NCBI RefSeq assembly: GCF_018143015.1
Contig: NC_054748.1
Coordinates: 12,080,967 to 12,144,966, forward strand
Reading direction: 5' to 3'
Length of the DNA stretch: 64,000 nt
Origin: Lytechinus variegatus
Lineage: Eukaryota; Echinodermata; Echinoidea; Temnopleuroida; Toxopneustidae
The notes under the pieces were generated by a model that had not been told where the DNA came from, did not search any database, and saw only the letters and a program-made list of their open reading frames with translations. Positions 1 through 11,078 of this stretch are shown here, piece after piece. Every line of letters starts with the position of its first letter. The first letter of the stretch is position 1. The translations under genes were made by a program, and so were the position numbers.

Positions 1-216
1 CTCTTAGATACGAAAAGTCAATTTTCACCAACTTGCCCCACTGCCTCCTTAATCTATTGAAGCATGATGGAAGATGACTAAATTAGAAGATAGATCTGGA
101 AGCTCGACTGCTAATTCAGCATTCTTCCAGTATTTGCGGTAAGGTAAGGTAAGTAAAAAAAATTGACAAGCAAAAAAAAAAGGGTTCATTGCATTTTGAC
201 ATTACAAATTATATAG

Positions 217-818
217 AAGGAAAAGTCCACCCCAACCAAAAGTGGATTTGAATAAAAACGAGAAAAATCGAACAAGCACAACACTGAAAATTTCATCAAA
301 ATTGGATGGAAAATAAGAAAGTTATGACATTTTTAAGTTTCGCTCAATTTCACAAAATAGTTATATTCACATCCTGGTCAGTATGCAAATGAGAGAGTTG
401 ATGACATCACACACTCACTATTTCTTTTGTATTTTATTATATGAAATATGAAATATTCTAATTTTCTCCTCATTGTCCTGTGAAACAAACTTTTATTTTG
501 CCCTGAACAATTGCTATTGTTTAACATTTTATACTTCAGTCAAGTTGGTCTTTGTTGTCAAATCTTTAAAAAATAAAATATTGTATGATTCAAACAATAA
601 AAAACAAAGGAAATAGTGAGTAAGGGACATCATCGATTTTCTCATTTGCAGGTGACTAAATTGTGCATATAACTATTTTGTGAAAAATAAGCGAAACTTT
701 GAAATGTCATAACTTTCTAATTTTACATCCGATTTTGATAAAATTGTCAGCATTATATACTTGTCTGATTTTTCTCTATTGATTCAATCCAACATTTTTC
801 TGAGGTGGACTTGACCTT
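217..818. mobile_element. Inverted-repeat MITE (about 600 bp, arms about 215 bp)
   Basis: The two ends form long imperfect inverted repeats. The left arm (about 217-433) starts AAGGAAAAGTCCACC, and the right arm (about 603-818) ends GGTGGACTTGACCTT. Inside the arms, 'agaaagttatgacattt' and 'cacaaaatagttatat' recur as reverse complements, at roughly 80 percent similarity by eye. The central 170 bp is AT-rich and has no coding content. This is the architecture of a non-autonomous DNA transposon. No clear target-site duplication was found, so the superfamily is undetermined. Confidence 0.65.
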
Positions 819-956
819 TAATTTGGGGGATCGGTTGTGATTCGTCAGGAGGGGGGGGGTCTGCTCTCCACCCCCGTTAGGTACGCTAGTGTTCTAAGCT
901 AATATGGGGATTTCAATATTAATCAAAAAGTCAAGAATAAAAGTTAGTCGGGTATT

Positions 957-1829
957 TTGTTTTTTGTCAATTTGTCTAAACGCAAACTGACTTCTGATGA
1001 GAGTGCGCTGCTCGCCAAGGGACTTAACTTTTCAGTAGCCCCGAAGCGTGTTCCCGCTACCGAGATTGTTGCGAAGGTGGAATCCTCCATCCGTTCGCTT
1101 GATGCCGAAACCATCGGCTCCGTAAGAAGAGAGATAAATGCTATCCTCTCCTCCGCCGAACCGCCTAAATCGAACATTACTCCCGGCATGCGCAAAGCCT
1201 TGAAATCGCTCAAGGAAGACGAGTCTATTATGATTTTGCCAGCAGACAAAGGCCGCGCCAGTGTTATTCTGGACACCGATGTCTACCGCGCCAAGATGTC
1301 CGAGTTAATCGAATCCGGCCCCTATCACGCTATCGGGAAGGACCCGACCGATCGCCTCTCCCGCAAGCTTTCCACTATTCTTCGCGGCTTTCACAAGAAT
1401 GGTGACATCGATGATTCTACCTACCGTAAGCTAAAACCGTCGCAGAAGCAACCGCCCAGGATCTATGGACTGCCTAAGATCCACAAAGCTGACATCCCGC
1501 TTCGTCCGATTGTGTCATGTGTGAGTTCGTTTGCTTACAACACGTCTAAGTATCTCGCTGATATTCTTGCTCCCTTAGTCGGTTCCAATGGGCATGCTGT
1601 CCATAACTCCGCGTCGTTTGTTGATTTCCTGCGCAGCGAAACCATACAGGAACATGAGGTCATGGTTTCATTTGATGTGGTATCATTGTTTACCAATGTA
1701 CCCATCGACGCCGCATGCAAGGTCGCACTTAGCAGGCTCGAACGTGATGAGAGCCTACCCGAGCGCACACAGTTATCTCCGGCCCAGGTAACTGAACGCC
1801 AAACATGTCAGGTACCCACCATCCTCTGA
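957..1829 (+). CDS. Penelope-like element reverse transcriptase, N-terminal fragment
   Basis: An open frame of about 290 codons has the hallmark order of Penelope-like reverse transcriptases. LPADKGRASVILD lies near residues 95-107, PRIYGLPKIHK...PLRPIVS near 165-187, and SFDVVSLFTNVPID (RT motif A, with the first catalytic aspartate) near 237-251. The YxDD box, thumb and GIY-YIG endonuclease that normally follow are not seen downstream, so this is a 5' portion of an element. Base composition is distinctly more GC-rich than the surroundings, consistent with a fairly young insertion. Similarity ends near a GTAACT that resembles a splice donor (about 1788). The true start is uncertain because the frame is open slightly upstream of the first recognisable residues. 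It is probably not a working gene. Confidence 0.75.
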   Translation: MFFVNLSKRKLTSDESALLAKGLNFSVAPKRVPATEIVAKVESSIRSLDAETIGSVRREINAILSSAEPPKSNITPGMRKALKSLKEDESIMILPADKGRASVILDTDVYRAKMSELIESGPYHAIGKDPTDRLSRKLSTILRGFHKNGDIDDSTYRKLKPSQKQPPRIYGLPKIHKADIPLRPIVSCVSSFAYNTSKYLADILAPLVGSNGHAVHNSASFVDFLRSETIQEHEVMVSFDVVSLFTNVPIDAACKVALSRLERDESLPERTQLSPAQVTERQTCQVPTIL

Positions 1830-3274
1830 AAGATATCTTCGTTATCAATTAGAAATAGTCTATCTTATGAAGATATGAAGATGTGTGAATATTAGAAGTT
1901 TGATAAATGGCCAAAGGGACATTACATGATTCACTGCGGTATTAAAAAGGTGCACTCCGAGCATTTTAACACCTGAAACAAGATCTGGTCAGACAGCAGA
2001 TTCTCTCTCAAGACAAAAGTTTATGTTTCTCAATGGATCTGTGACATGAGAATCGGACATATCTCAAGAACACAAACACGATGACTTCGATACGAACTGC
2101 CTCCGCAGAATACTTGTACTAAATTGGTTTGATTTCAACAATTAGAGATGACTTTTATAATATGAGGCTGCCCTATCAATGAAATATGGAACACCAAATC
2201 GAGCTGACATTGATCATTCAACACCACGAAGGTAAAGGTGTATATCAAGCTGGGGGAAGCTGGATGCCTCTAAGTTGGATGAAGCGACAAACCGTGATAG
2301 GACAGGTGCAGTACTGCATTGGAAAAGATATATTATGGAGATGCACAAGTAATCCGTTAATGAAGTCCAATGATCAAAATTTGTTATTGAAAGGATATGC
2401 AGTGACTTATTCGTTGTGGAACTTTAGGAAATCACAGTCTGGCTTTTAAAACATGGAAAACGGTCTAATTGATAGGTAAAATGAGATATTAGATGGTTTA
2501 TATGCGGGTTCAGTTCTGAGAATTTTTTTTTCAAAATTGGGACTATTTGACAAGCATAATGGAGAAACACACAGGACATCTCATTTCAGCAGACTGTTTT
2601 CACTTCATTTTGCTAAAGAAAAACACACTAAATATATACATGTATGTGTGATCAGATTCTGTTGGTATAGGGGAACATAACTACTCCAAAGGATATTAAA
2701 TGCAACTGATTGACTATTAGGAGTTGAGAATTACAGTACTGTCATAATTCAAATTTAATAATTCATCATCTAAAATTGTAAATATGAATAAATTGATTGA
2801 TATCATAATTCAAGATACCATTTTATAATAAAAATTTAAGCAATTAATAGTGACACTCGCTTGAATACTGATCGGTTCCTGAAATTCGTTGGATCTCCAC
2901 CAGTGTGCTTTTAAACGGGAAGGCACTCCCTGCACGAATTTACCTTTGCAGATGTGGGTGCATCTGTTTATGCCGATGGATACATACGAATAAAAAATGT
3001 AAAAAAGTGAATACATAATTAAGTCATTGAAGCTGATTATTTTCTTCCAGTGATAATCAATACCTTGACAGATCCCACAACAAACATGTACAAAAAAGGT
3101 ACAAAATACAAAGAATTACATGAGAAATTGAAAAAACAATAAAATACATTATTATTCACTGTGATATTATATTCTAAGGGTCGTACAATTATTTGTATTG
3201 ATGCAAATGCTATTTGTACTAAAAATATAAACATTTGAGCTGAAATTATCAAATTATAGCATAATGATACAAAA
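1830..3274. other. No recognised feature
   Basis: This is AT-rich sequence with only short spurious open frames, the longest 87 codons at 2186-2449. None shows a recognisable motif. No splice-like exon, RNA gene or terminal-repeat pair was found. Confidence 0.5.
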
Positions 3275-3934
3275 TATGCATAAATTTGCATAATTAATTA
3301 GCCACAAGCAAAAATAACAACTTTTCCAGTAAGGTACACGTATGTATGCATGATTTTGCAGTATGTATGTCTGTGAAAGCAAATATAATTAGAGAACATT
3401 GTCGAAATAATAGCTGAATTGTCAATTTGGCAGCCATTTTGTTTATGCAAATTAGTTGGTCAAAACATGAGAAATCAGCTTGGGAACCGATCTCATCAGA
3501 TTCAGCATATTTGAATTGTGTGAAATAGTCCGGCTCCAAACTTTTACCCAAAAATTCTTCTTAAAGTTTATAATAGGCCTCTTTTTCCAGAATGGCTCTA
3601 GTCTATGCATAAATTTGCATAATTAATTAGCCGCAAACCGAAATAGCCAATTTTCCCAAATGGTACATGTTATGTATGCAAGATTTTGCAGTGTCCATGT
3701 CTGTGAAAGCGAATATAATTAGAGAACATTGTAAAAATAATATTCTGAATGGCCAGATTGGTAGCCATTTCGTTTATGCAAATTAGGTGGTCAAAACATG
3801 ATAAATCATCTTGGGAACCGATCTTATCAGATTCAGCATATTAGAATTGTGTTATAAAGTCCGGTTCCCAACTTTTACCCCAAAATGCTTCTTAAAGTTA
3901 ATATAGGCCTCTTTTTCCAGAATGTTTCTAGTCT
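3275..3934. repeat. Tandem duplication, two copies of about 329 bp
   Basis: Copy 1 (3275-3603) and copy 2 (3604-3934) both begin TATGCATAAATTTGCATAAT and end in a 'ggcctctttttccagaatg' block. They differ by scattered substitutions of roughly 10 percent. The period is 329 bp. The sequence is non-coding on both strands as far as can be seen. Confidence 0.85.
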
Positions 3935-4430
3935 AATAGATTATGTGTTCTTTTCATGAGCGACATGTATGAGCAAAAATAGTGGTTTGGGGATATATTT
4001 ATGCGTAGCAACAGTCACTGCCAAACACATGTCTTGTCTTGTGCTATATTTCCCCGCAGAAGTCAATCTTGAATTCCTCTATTTTCGTTTCGCCGTGAAA
4101 AGGGTTTTCCCTCTGATATAACAATGGCATGACGGAATTTCAGAAATTTACAATATTTGATGTCATTATCCAAGGTTATCATTACCATGATTACGGTTCG
4201 ATGTTCTTTTGCATTCATTTTTCTAATCATTCCAATTCATAGTGATATGTACAGAATAATGATGTATCTCATTCAACAATGTTGCTCTAGTTCATGAATT
4301 TCTACTATGGTTACAATATGCAACACACTGAGTTTACACATTCCGTGTAATTGTCAACAGCATGGAATCATTGATAAATTTCAGTATTTAAGAATGTGAA
4401 TAATATCTTTACATAGTCCAGTATCTTGAA
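3935..4430. other. No recognised feature
   Basis: This is AT-rich unique-looking sequence between the 329-bp duplication and the minisatellite. No open frame or repeat of note was found. Confidence 0.5.
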
Positions 4431-5350
4431 GCAGTGTGAACATACTATATGACCATATTGTGAACGCAGTGTACATACTGTGAAGTATAAACACACTCTG
4501 AACATACTGCAAACACACTCAACATACTATAATACACTGTGAACACACTGAATATACTATATGAACATAATGTGAACACACTGAACATACTATATGAACA
4601 TAATGTGAACACACTGAATATACTATATGAACATAATGTGAACACACTGAATATACTATATGAACATAATGTGAACACACTGAATATACTATATGAACAT
4701 AATGTGAACACACTGAATATACAATATGAACATAATGTGAACACACTGAATATACTATATGAACATAATGTGAACACACTGAATATACTATATGAACATA
4801 ATGTGAACACACTGAACATACTATATGAACATAATGTGAACACACTGAACATACTATATGAACATAATGTGAACACACTGAATATACTATATGAACATAA
4901 TGTGAACACACTGAATATACTATATGAACATAATGTGAACACACTGAATATACTATATGAACATAATGTGAACACACTGAACATACTATATGAACATAAT
5001 GTGAACACACTGAATATACCATATGAACATAATGTGAACACACTGAATATACCATATGAACATAATGTGAACACACTGAATATACCATATGAACATAATG
5101 TGAACACACTGAATATACTATATGAACATAATGTGAACACACTGAATATACTATATGAACATAATGTGAACACACTGAATATACTATATGAACATAATGT
5201 GAACACACTGAATATACTATATGAACATAATGTGAACACACTGAATATACCATATGAACATAATGTGAACACACTGAATATACTATATGAACATAATGTG
5301 AACACACTGAATATACTATATGAACATAATGTGAACACACTGAATATACT

Positions 5351-5876
5351 ATAAACATACTATGGACACAGTTAACATAATGCGAACATACAGTGAATTA
5401 TGATCAGACTCGGAACATACTGAACTTACAATGAACATACATTAGACACACTAAACATACACACTGAACATATATATTATGAACTAACTGTATACACACT
5501 GAACATATATACTATGAACTAACTGTAGATACACTGAAAATACTATGAACATACTGAGAACACACTGAATATACTATGTACACAGTGTGAAGTATGTATA
5601 CTCAATGAATAATCTATACACACTGTAAAGTATAAACACACACCCAGCATACTGTGAACACACTGAACATACCATGAACATCCTGTAGACGCACTGAACA
5701 TACTATGAACACAGTGTGAAGAATGAACACACACTGAACATACTATGTACACACTGTAAAGTACGAGCTTACACTGAACATAGTGTGAAAATACTGAACA
5801 AACTATGAAATTACTGTGAACACACTGAACATACAATGAACATACTGTGAAGTATGAAAACACTCTGAACATAATG
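5351..5876. repeat. First copy of a segmental duplication inside the minisatellite
   Basis: This stretch of degenerate units, starting 'ataaacatactatggacac', reappears almost unchanged 809 bp downstream. It lacks the regular 33-bp period, so it acts as a marker of a block-level duplication rather than of simple unit gain. Confidence 0.8.
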
Positions 5877-6159
5877 TGATCGCACTGAACACTCTATGAA
5901 TATACTGTGAACACACTGAATATACTATATGAACATAATGTGAACACACTGAATATATTATATGAACATAATGTGAACACACTGAACATACTATATGAAC
6001 ATAATGTGAACACACTGAATATACTATATGAACATAATGTGAACACACTGAATATACCATATGAACATAATGTGAACACACTGAATATACCATATGAAGA
6101 TAATGTGAACACACTGAATATACTATATGAACATAATGTGAACACACTGAATATACTAT

Positions 6160-6678
6160 AAACATACTATGGACACAGTTAACATAATGCGAACATACAG
6201 TGAATTATGATCAGACTCGGAACATACTGAACTTACAATGAACATACATTAGACACACTAAACATACACACTGAACATATATATTATGAAATAACTGTAT
6301 ACACACTGAACATATATACTATGAACTAACTGTAGATACACTGAAAATACTGTGAACATACTGAGAACACACTGGATATACTATGTACACAGTGTGAAGT
6401 ATGTATACTCAATGAATAATCTATACACACTGGAAAGTATGAACACACACCCAGCATACTGTGAACACACTGAACATACCATGAACATCCTGTAGACGCA
6501 CTGAACATACTATGAACACAGTGTGAAGAATGAACACACACTGAACATACTATGTACACACTGTAAAGTACGAGCTTACACTGAACATAGTGTGAAAATA
6601 CTGAACAAACTATGAAATTACTGTGAACACACTGAACATACAATGAACATACTGTGAAGTATGAAAACACTCTGAACA
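6160..6678. repeat. Second copy of the segmental duplication
   Basis: It matches the first copy with only a few differences. A separate homogeneous run of the 33-bp unit precedes each copy, so the duplicated block is 'homogeneous run plus degenerate tail' with the run length changed afterwards. Confidence 0.8.
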
Positions 6679-7400
6679 TGTGAACGCACTGAACATACTA
6701 TGAACATACTGTGAACACAATGAACACACTATGAACATACTGTGAACATGCATACTGTGAACATACTGAACATACTATGAGCATAATTTGAACACACTGA
6801 ACATACAATGAAAATACTGTGAACACGATACAGTGAAGTATGAAATCACACTTGACATACTGTGAACACACTAGAAAAACTATGTACACACTGTGAATTA
6901 TGAACACTAACTGAACATACTGCGAATGCACTCAACGTACTATAAAAGCACTGTGAACACCTTAAACATACTATGAAGTTACTGTGAACACACTGAACAT
7001 ACTATGAACATAATGTACGTATGAACACACAATGGACATACTGAACGAACTATGAACATACTGGCAGACACTGAACATACTATGAACGCACTGAACATAT
7101 GAACACACTGCGTATGAATACACACTGCGAAGTATGAATACACACTGAACATATGAACACAATGTGGAGTATGAATACACACTGAACACACTTAACATAC
7201 TATGTATACACTGTGAACATAGGAAGATATCCAGCGCTATATTGCTTGGCCGTATCCAGCCCAATGATAACCAATCATTGCCGTCATGTATACTTTAGAC
7301 ACACTGGGAAGGGCACTTGATATATACTCTCACACTTTATGAACACACTGTTAACACACTGAATATACTATGTACATAGAGTGAAATATGAACACACTCT

Positions 7401-7930
7401 AAACATAATGTGAACACACTGAAGACCACATTTTCTCTGCATGGGTGCATGATCGACATAAATATACAAACATAATTAATGTTGAAGCAATTGAAAATAC
7501 CCCGGGGAAATACCAAAACCATTATGTTCAAATATTTTGACCTTAGCTAAATTTGAGATTTGAGTGAAATTCTGAAGAAAAAAAAGTAAAAGTAGAAACA
7601 GGGCAAGTTTTGTCTCGTGGTGTTGGTTCGGGGAGGGGACTGTCAGGGGGGCTCAGGTGTCGTTTTTTCACGATAGTGTGAACCTGTCGCCCACATATTA
7701 CAAGTCTGCTACAAAAAATGATTGATGAATGCGGAAGGCGGAAATGTCCCGTTTCGAAGCAAGGGGGACTGCTAAAATATTCTTCAAGAGGAAAAGCTGC
7801 CTTAAAAGTTGACCATGGCATTTAATGTTGACGCGTGAGTATAAATCTAAGGTCAGCGCACCCGCGAGCGCATCATCACCATGTCGCGAAAATGACTCAT
7901 CGTCTAGTAGAGATTACCGGGAAGGGTGTG
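7401..7930. other. No recognised feature
   Basis: This is mixed-composition sequence between repeat blocks. The short open frames on both strands overlap one another and show no family motif. Confidence 0.45.
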
Positions 7931-8360
7931 GGGCCCGGGGGGGGCCGGCACTCGAAAAGTGGTGGGGGTGTGCCGCGGTCGAGACAAAAAACGGGGGCCT
8001 TGGAGCGGGTTTATTGTAAAAAGGAGGGTCCTCGGAACGGGCTTCGGAACGACAAAAGTTTGTGAAAACTGGGGTCCTTGGAACGGATCGCCAGCGTGTG
8101 AGTGCGTATGCATCCCTATGGAACGGTCATGCGTACATGATGCAGCTGGCGCGGCCTCCGCCGGGGGAGTCTGCGGCCGCTTTTCACCAAAATTGCAGCT
8201 TATTCAATGCGATCGGAGCGGCGTAACGAAAAATATGCGAAGCTTTGGAGCGGATTTCTCTCTTCTTTTTTCTCGATAAGAAGAAAATGCTATGCCTTGG
8301 AGCGGCTTTCTTTGTTCTTTTTCTCAACAAGGCAAATATGCTATGCCTTGGAACAGAAAT
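7930..8360. repeat. Degenerate short repeats carrying a 'ccttggagcgg' word
   Basis: The word 'ccttggagcgg' or 'ccttggaacgg' recurs near 7998, 8030, 8042, 8077, 8117, 8240, 8294 and 8347, mostly 35-55 bp apart. The sequence between words is only loosely similar. It looks like an old, decayed tandem array. The GC-rich left part gives several overlapping spurious open frames. Confidence 0.5.
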
Positions 8361-8745
8361 TTGAGTGTTTAAATTCTTTAGTTAGATCATGGACCTATAG
8401 GTTCCATGATTATTATTATACTCTCTCGCAAAAAATAAAGCCTAAATATACATTTTTCCATAATCAGAAGTCACTTCAAAAAGTCTTCTCTCTATCTAAT
8501 TACTATAAAACACACTTTGACCTCACACGGATAATAATCTCACGGTGAAAATATTATCAAATTAAGTGCCCATTTTGACGGAAGATCGAGTGTCATTTTT
8601 GACTTTGCATACCCCAAACGAAAATTCATTCGACCGCCCTTGCCTTCCGATCCTCATAACAATTATTGAACAGCAACGGTGTTTCTCTCCCCCCCCCCCC
8701 CCCCGACCACCACACTTGTCCTTCCTCTGCTTTCCCGGTTTTCAT

Positions 8746-8832
8746 TTTTCGGATAAACGAACAAGAAACTTATTCCGTTTTCGGATTAACGAATCTTCGG
8801 AATGAGAAATCTTATTTCGTATTAACGAACCT
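8746..8832. repeat. Short repeats of a 'cggattaacgaa' word
   Basis: Three variants of 'cggataaacgaa', 'cggattaacgaa' and 'cgtattaacgaa' occur within 90 bp, together with 'ttccg' and 'cggaa' complements, so the stretch is partly self-complementary. A run of about 16 C residues lies just upstream (about 8690-8705). Confidence 0.4.
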
Positions 8833-8841
8833 GGGAAACCC

Positions 8842-9400
8842 GGGATCTTGTCATGTGATCATCTATTCTAAAAGATGTCTACATGATGAGATCCGGGATC
8901 TTGTCATCTGATCATCTCTTCTAAAAGATGTCGACATGATGAGATCCGGGATCTTGTCATGTCATCGTCTCTTCTAAAAGATGTCATCATGATGAGATCC
9001 GGGATCTTGTCATCTGATCATCTCTTCTGCAAGATGTCGACATGATGAGATCCGGGATCTTGTCATCTGATCATCTCTTCTAAAAGATGTCGACATGATG
9101 AGATCCGGGATCTTGTCATCTGATCATCTCTTCTAAAAGATGTCGACATGATGAGATCCGGGATCTTGTCATCTGATCATCTCTTCTAAAAGATGTCGTC
9201 ATGATGAGATCCGGGATCTTGTCATCTGATCATCTCTTCTACAAGATGTCGACATGATGAGATCCGGATCTTGTCATCTGAACATCTCTTCTGAAAGATG
9301 TCGACATGATGAGATCCGGGATTTGATCATCTCTTCTAAAAGATGTGGACATGATGAGATCAGGGTTCTTGTCATCTGATCTTTTGCTATCAAGATGTCG
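8842..9400. repeat. 53-bp minisatellite, about 10 copies
   Basis: Units start GGGATCTTGTCATCTGATCA at 8842, 8895, 8948, 9001 and onward with an exact 53-bp period. The last units are shorter and more diverged. Each unit contains TGATCA, usually GTCGAC, and the near-palindrome AGATCCGGGATCT across the unit junction. No coding role is seen. Confidence 0.9.
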
Positions 9401-10531
9401 GCTTCCCAAGATAATTATCTCAACATCCTGGTGGCACTTTTAAGCTTCCATACGCATCTATTACTAGGGGTTGTAGGTGTTGGTGGAGGTAGGGGGGGTG
9501 ATGGGTTGCGTGAACACTGCCGACCGAAGGTTTCAAAAGAAGGTGTCTAGCTAACTTGGTGATTATGTTATAAATTATGATGAAGTTGATTATAAAGATG
9601 AGAAAGGAATGATAAATAGGTTTTCTCCAGAGAAAATTAACTTGAACAATTATGCATTGACATCTCCCTTTTATTTTGATTTTTCTTGAATTCTTCCAGT
9701 TATTAAAAAGTATCAAATATATTTGAAGATTTACCCTTTGAATTGAACAGTGCACTCTTTTTTATTGTATTAAGATAGACATTTCCATATTATATGGTAC
9801 CAATTAATGGCTTTCTTCATTAGAGTTACGCTTTTTGGAGCTGTAAGAGCAAATATGTCATTATTAAAGATATTATTATTTTATTATTATCGTCATCAGT
9901 GTTTCTTACTTTCAACAATTACTATTCGTTTTCATCATTGTAACATAATTAAAGCCTATTTTCATATCAATTACTAAGATCACTGATAAACAAATTATCT
10001 TTCATTTGAGTAATTATCAAGTTAATTTTTGTATTTTAGTGTACAATTAACAGAAGCAGATTGCTCATTCCTCAATGATATACCTTATGCGAAATAATTG
10101 ACATGATAATGAGATAAGGAACTAAAGTAGCTAAGCGTTTTAAAGAGTCTAGTACCGTATGTGTTATTATGTAATCTAAATCTAATAATGAGCAAATGAA
10201 AAACACAAAAATTATAATACCATTGGTAATATGTGAACATTTTTTAAAGGGATTACAATATCAACAAGAAAGTCACATCATTTCAGTAAGGTACACATGA
10301 CTATACCTGATATGAGTATGCTATAGTCCACACATCTGCTTTTCAAATTTTGATTAGATGCTATTTTTAGTGTTTTCTGTTCGACATTTTCATGGTATAC
10401 TTGTTTTTACAGGAATTTTTATTTCTTTGTCAATGTTGTTCACATTTATGAATTTGTGATTTCATGTGCAATTGTCTGCCACATATGTCATCTAATATTA
10501 TTTCCTTAAACTCCCTTTTTTCTTCTTCTAG
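9401..10531. other. AT-rich region without recognised genes
   Basis: This stretch precedes the candidate 5' exon of the EGF-sushi gene and could hold its promoter. No TATA element or initiator can be assigned with confidence. No open frame of interest was found. Confidence 0.4.
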
Positions 10532-10595
10532 TCTGGTACAGTCCGCTACTGGCGTATTATCATACCTTGTGTTTATCAAGTGCTGAGTGTACAGT
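10532..10595 (+). other. Possible 5' UTR exon of the EGF-sushi gene
   Basis: A pyrimidine-rich tract ending 'tcttcttctag' precedes a 64-bp segment that ends in a strong donor (ACAGT|GTAAGTAA). The next acceptor downstream, 'ttatccattcacag' at 10961, leads into the exon with the start codon. The segment carries no start codon in a useful frame, so it would be untranslated. This rests on splice-site appearance only and could be chance. Confidence 0.3.
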
Positions 10596-10961
10596 GTAAG
10601 TAATTTTTTTTTAAATGGTTAATGATGATTGACATGTAATGTGTGTCTGATGATAAGAATGCACAAGTATTTAATAATTTTAAAAAAATCTGAGAAAATG
10701 GTGATATATCACATGATACAGGGAGGATATGCCTGTGTGTAATGGCACAAAAACCCAAACTAAAAACAATGTGTAATGCTGATCATTGATTGGTTTTCAA
10801 CAAATATCCAACAATATGTTAATCTTGTTTTTCATCTTTGTTTAAAACAATTTTGCTCCAGGTTGAACCTCCCATTTAAAAGTTGTTAGAAAACTTGGTT
10901 GAGCTGAGATTGTGACAATTTAACAAGCCTTTAACATCATTATTCTGTTATCCATTCACAG

Positions 10962-11078
10962 GAAACTATTCTGGTTGAGAAATTTGAGAAAGGGCGCCCT
11001 CAAGTATGGGGTCCATAACCAACACAGTTACAGCTCTCACTGTGATAGTGATTCTTGTTCAGACGATCACAGTATCAG
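10962..11078 (+). CDS. Signal-peptide exon (start codon at 11006)
   Basis: The exon is bounded by an acceptor (ccattcacag|gaaac) and a donor (TCAG|GTAAAA). Translation from 11006 gives 24 residues starting MGSITNTVTAL, followed by the hydrophobic stretch TVIVILVQTITV and ending in VS plus a split codon. The split codon becomes Ala when joined to the EGF exon, giving VSA just before Thr-Cys, a good signal peptidase site. The exon ends in phase 1, matching the phase of every later exon. The protein therefore enters the secretory pathway. The 5' boundary is less certain than the coding part, because the segment could also be the true first exon. Confidence 0.75.

Larger units (their letters stand above)
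4435..7400. repeat. Minisatellite block with 33-bp core unit
   Basis: From about 4530 to 5355 a 33-bp unit (consensus 'cactgaatatactatatg' followed by 'aacataatgtgaaca') repeats about 25 times with very few changes. It recurs about 8 times at 5900-6165. The flanks up to about 7400 are degenerate relatives built from 'tgaacatacta' and 'tgtgaacaca' words of about 11 bp, suggesting that an 11-bp ancestor was trimerised and then amplified. Because 33 is divisible by three, the homogeneous part is open in several frames on both strands. Those frames are by-products of the repeat. Confidence 0.9.

Noticed and set aside
2186-2449. 87-codon plus-strand frame after the Penelope-like fragment
   Set aside because: No recognisable family motif or continuation of the reverse transcriptase. 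The length is within chance expectation.
4539-5354. Long open frames on both strands in the minisatellite, which look like repeat proteins (NTLNILYEHNV or FTLCSYSIFSV repeats)
   Set aside because: A 33-bp repeat lacking stop codons in a frame is automatically open along its length. Frames on opposite strands cannot all be genes, and no start context, splice sites or flanking domains are seen.
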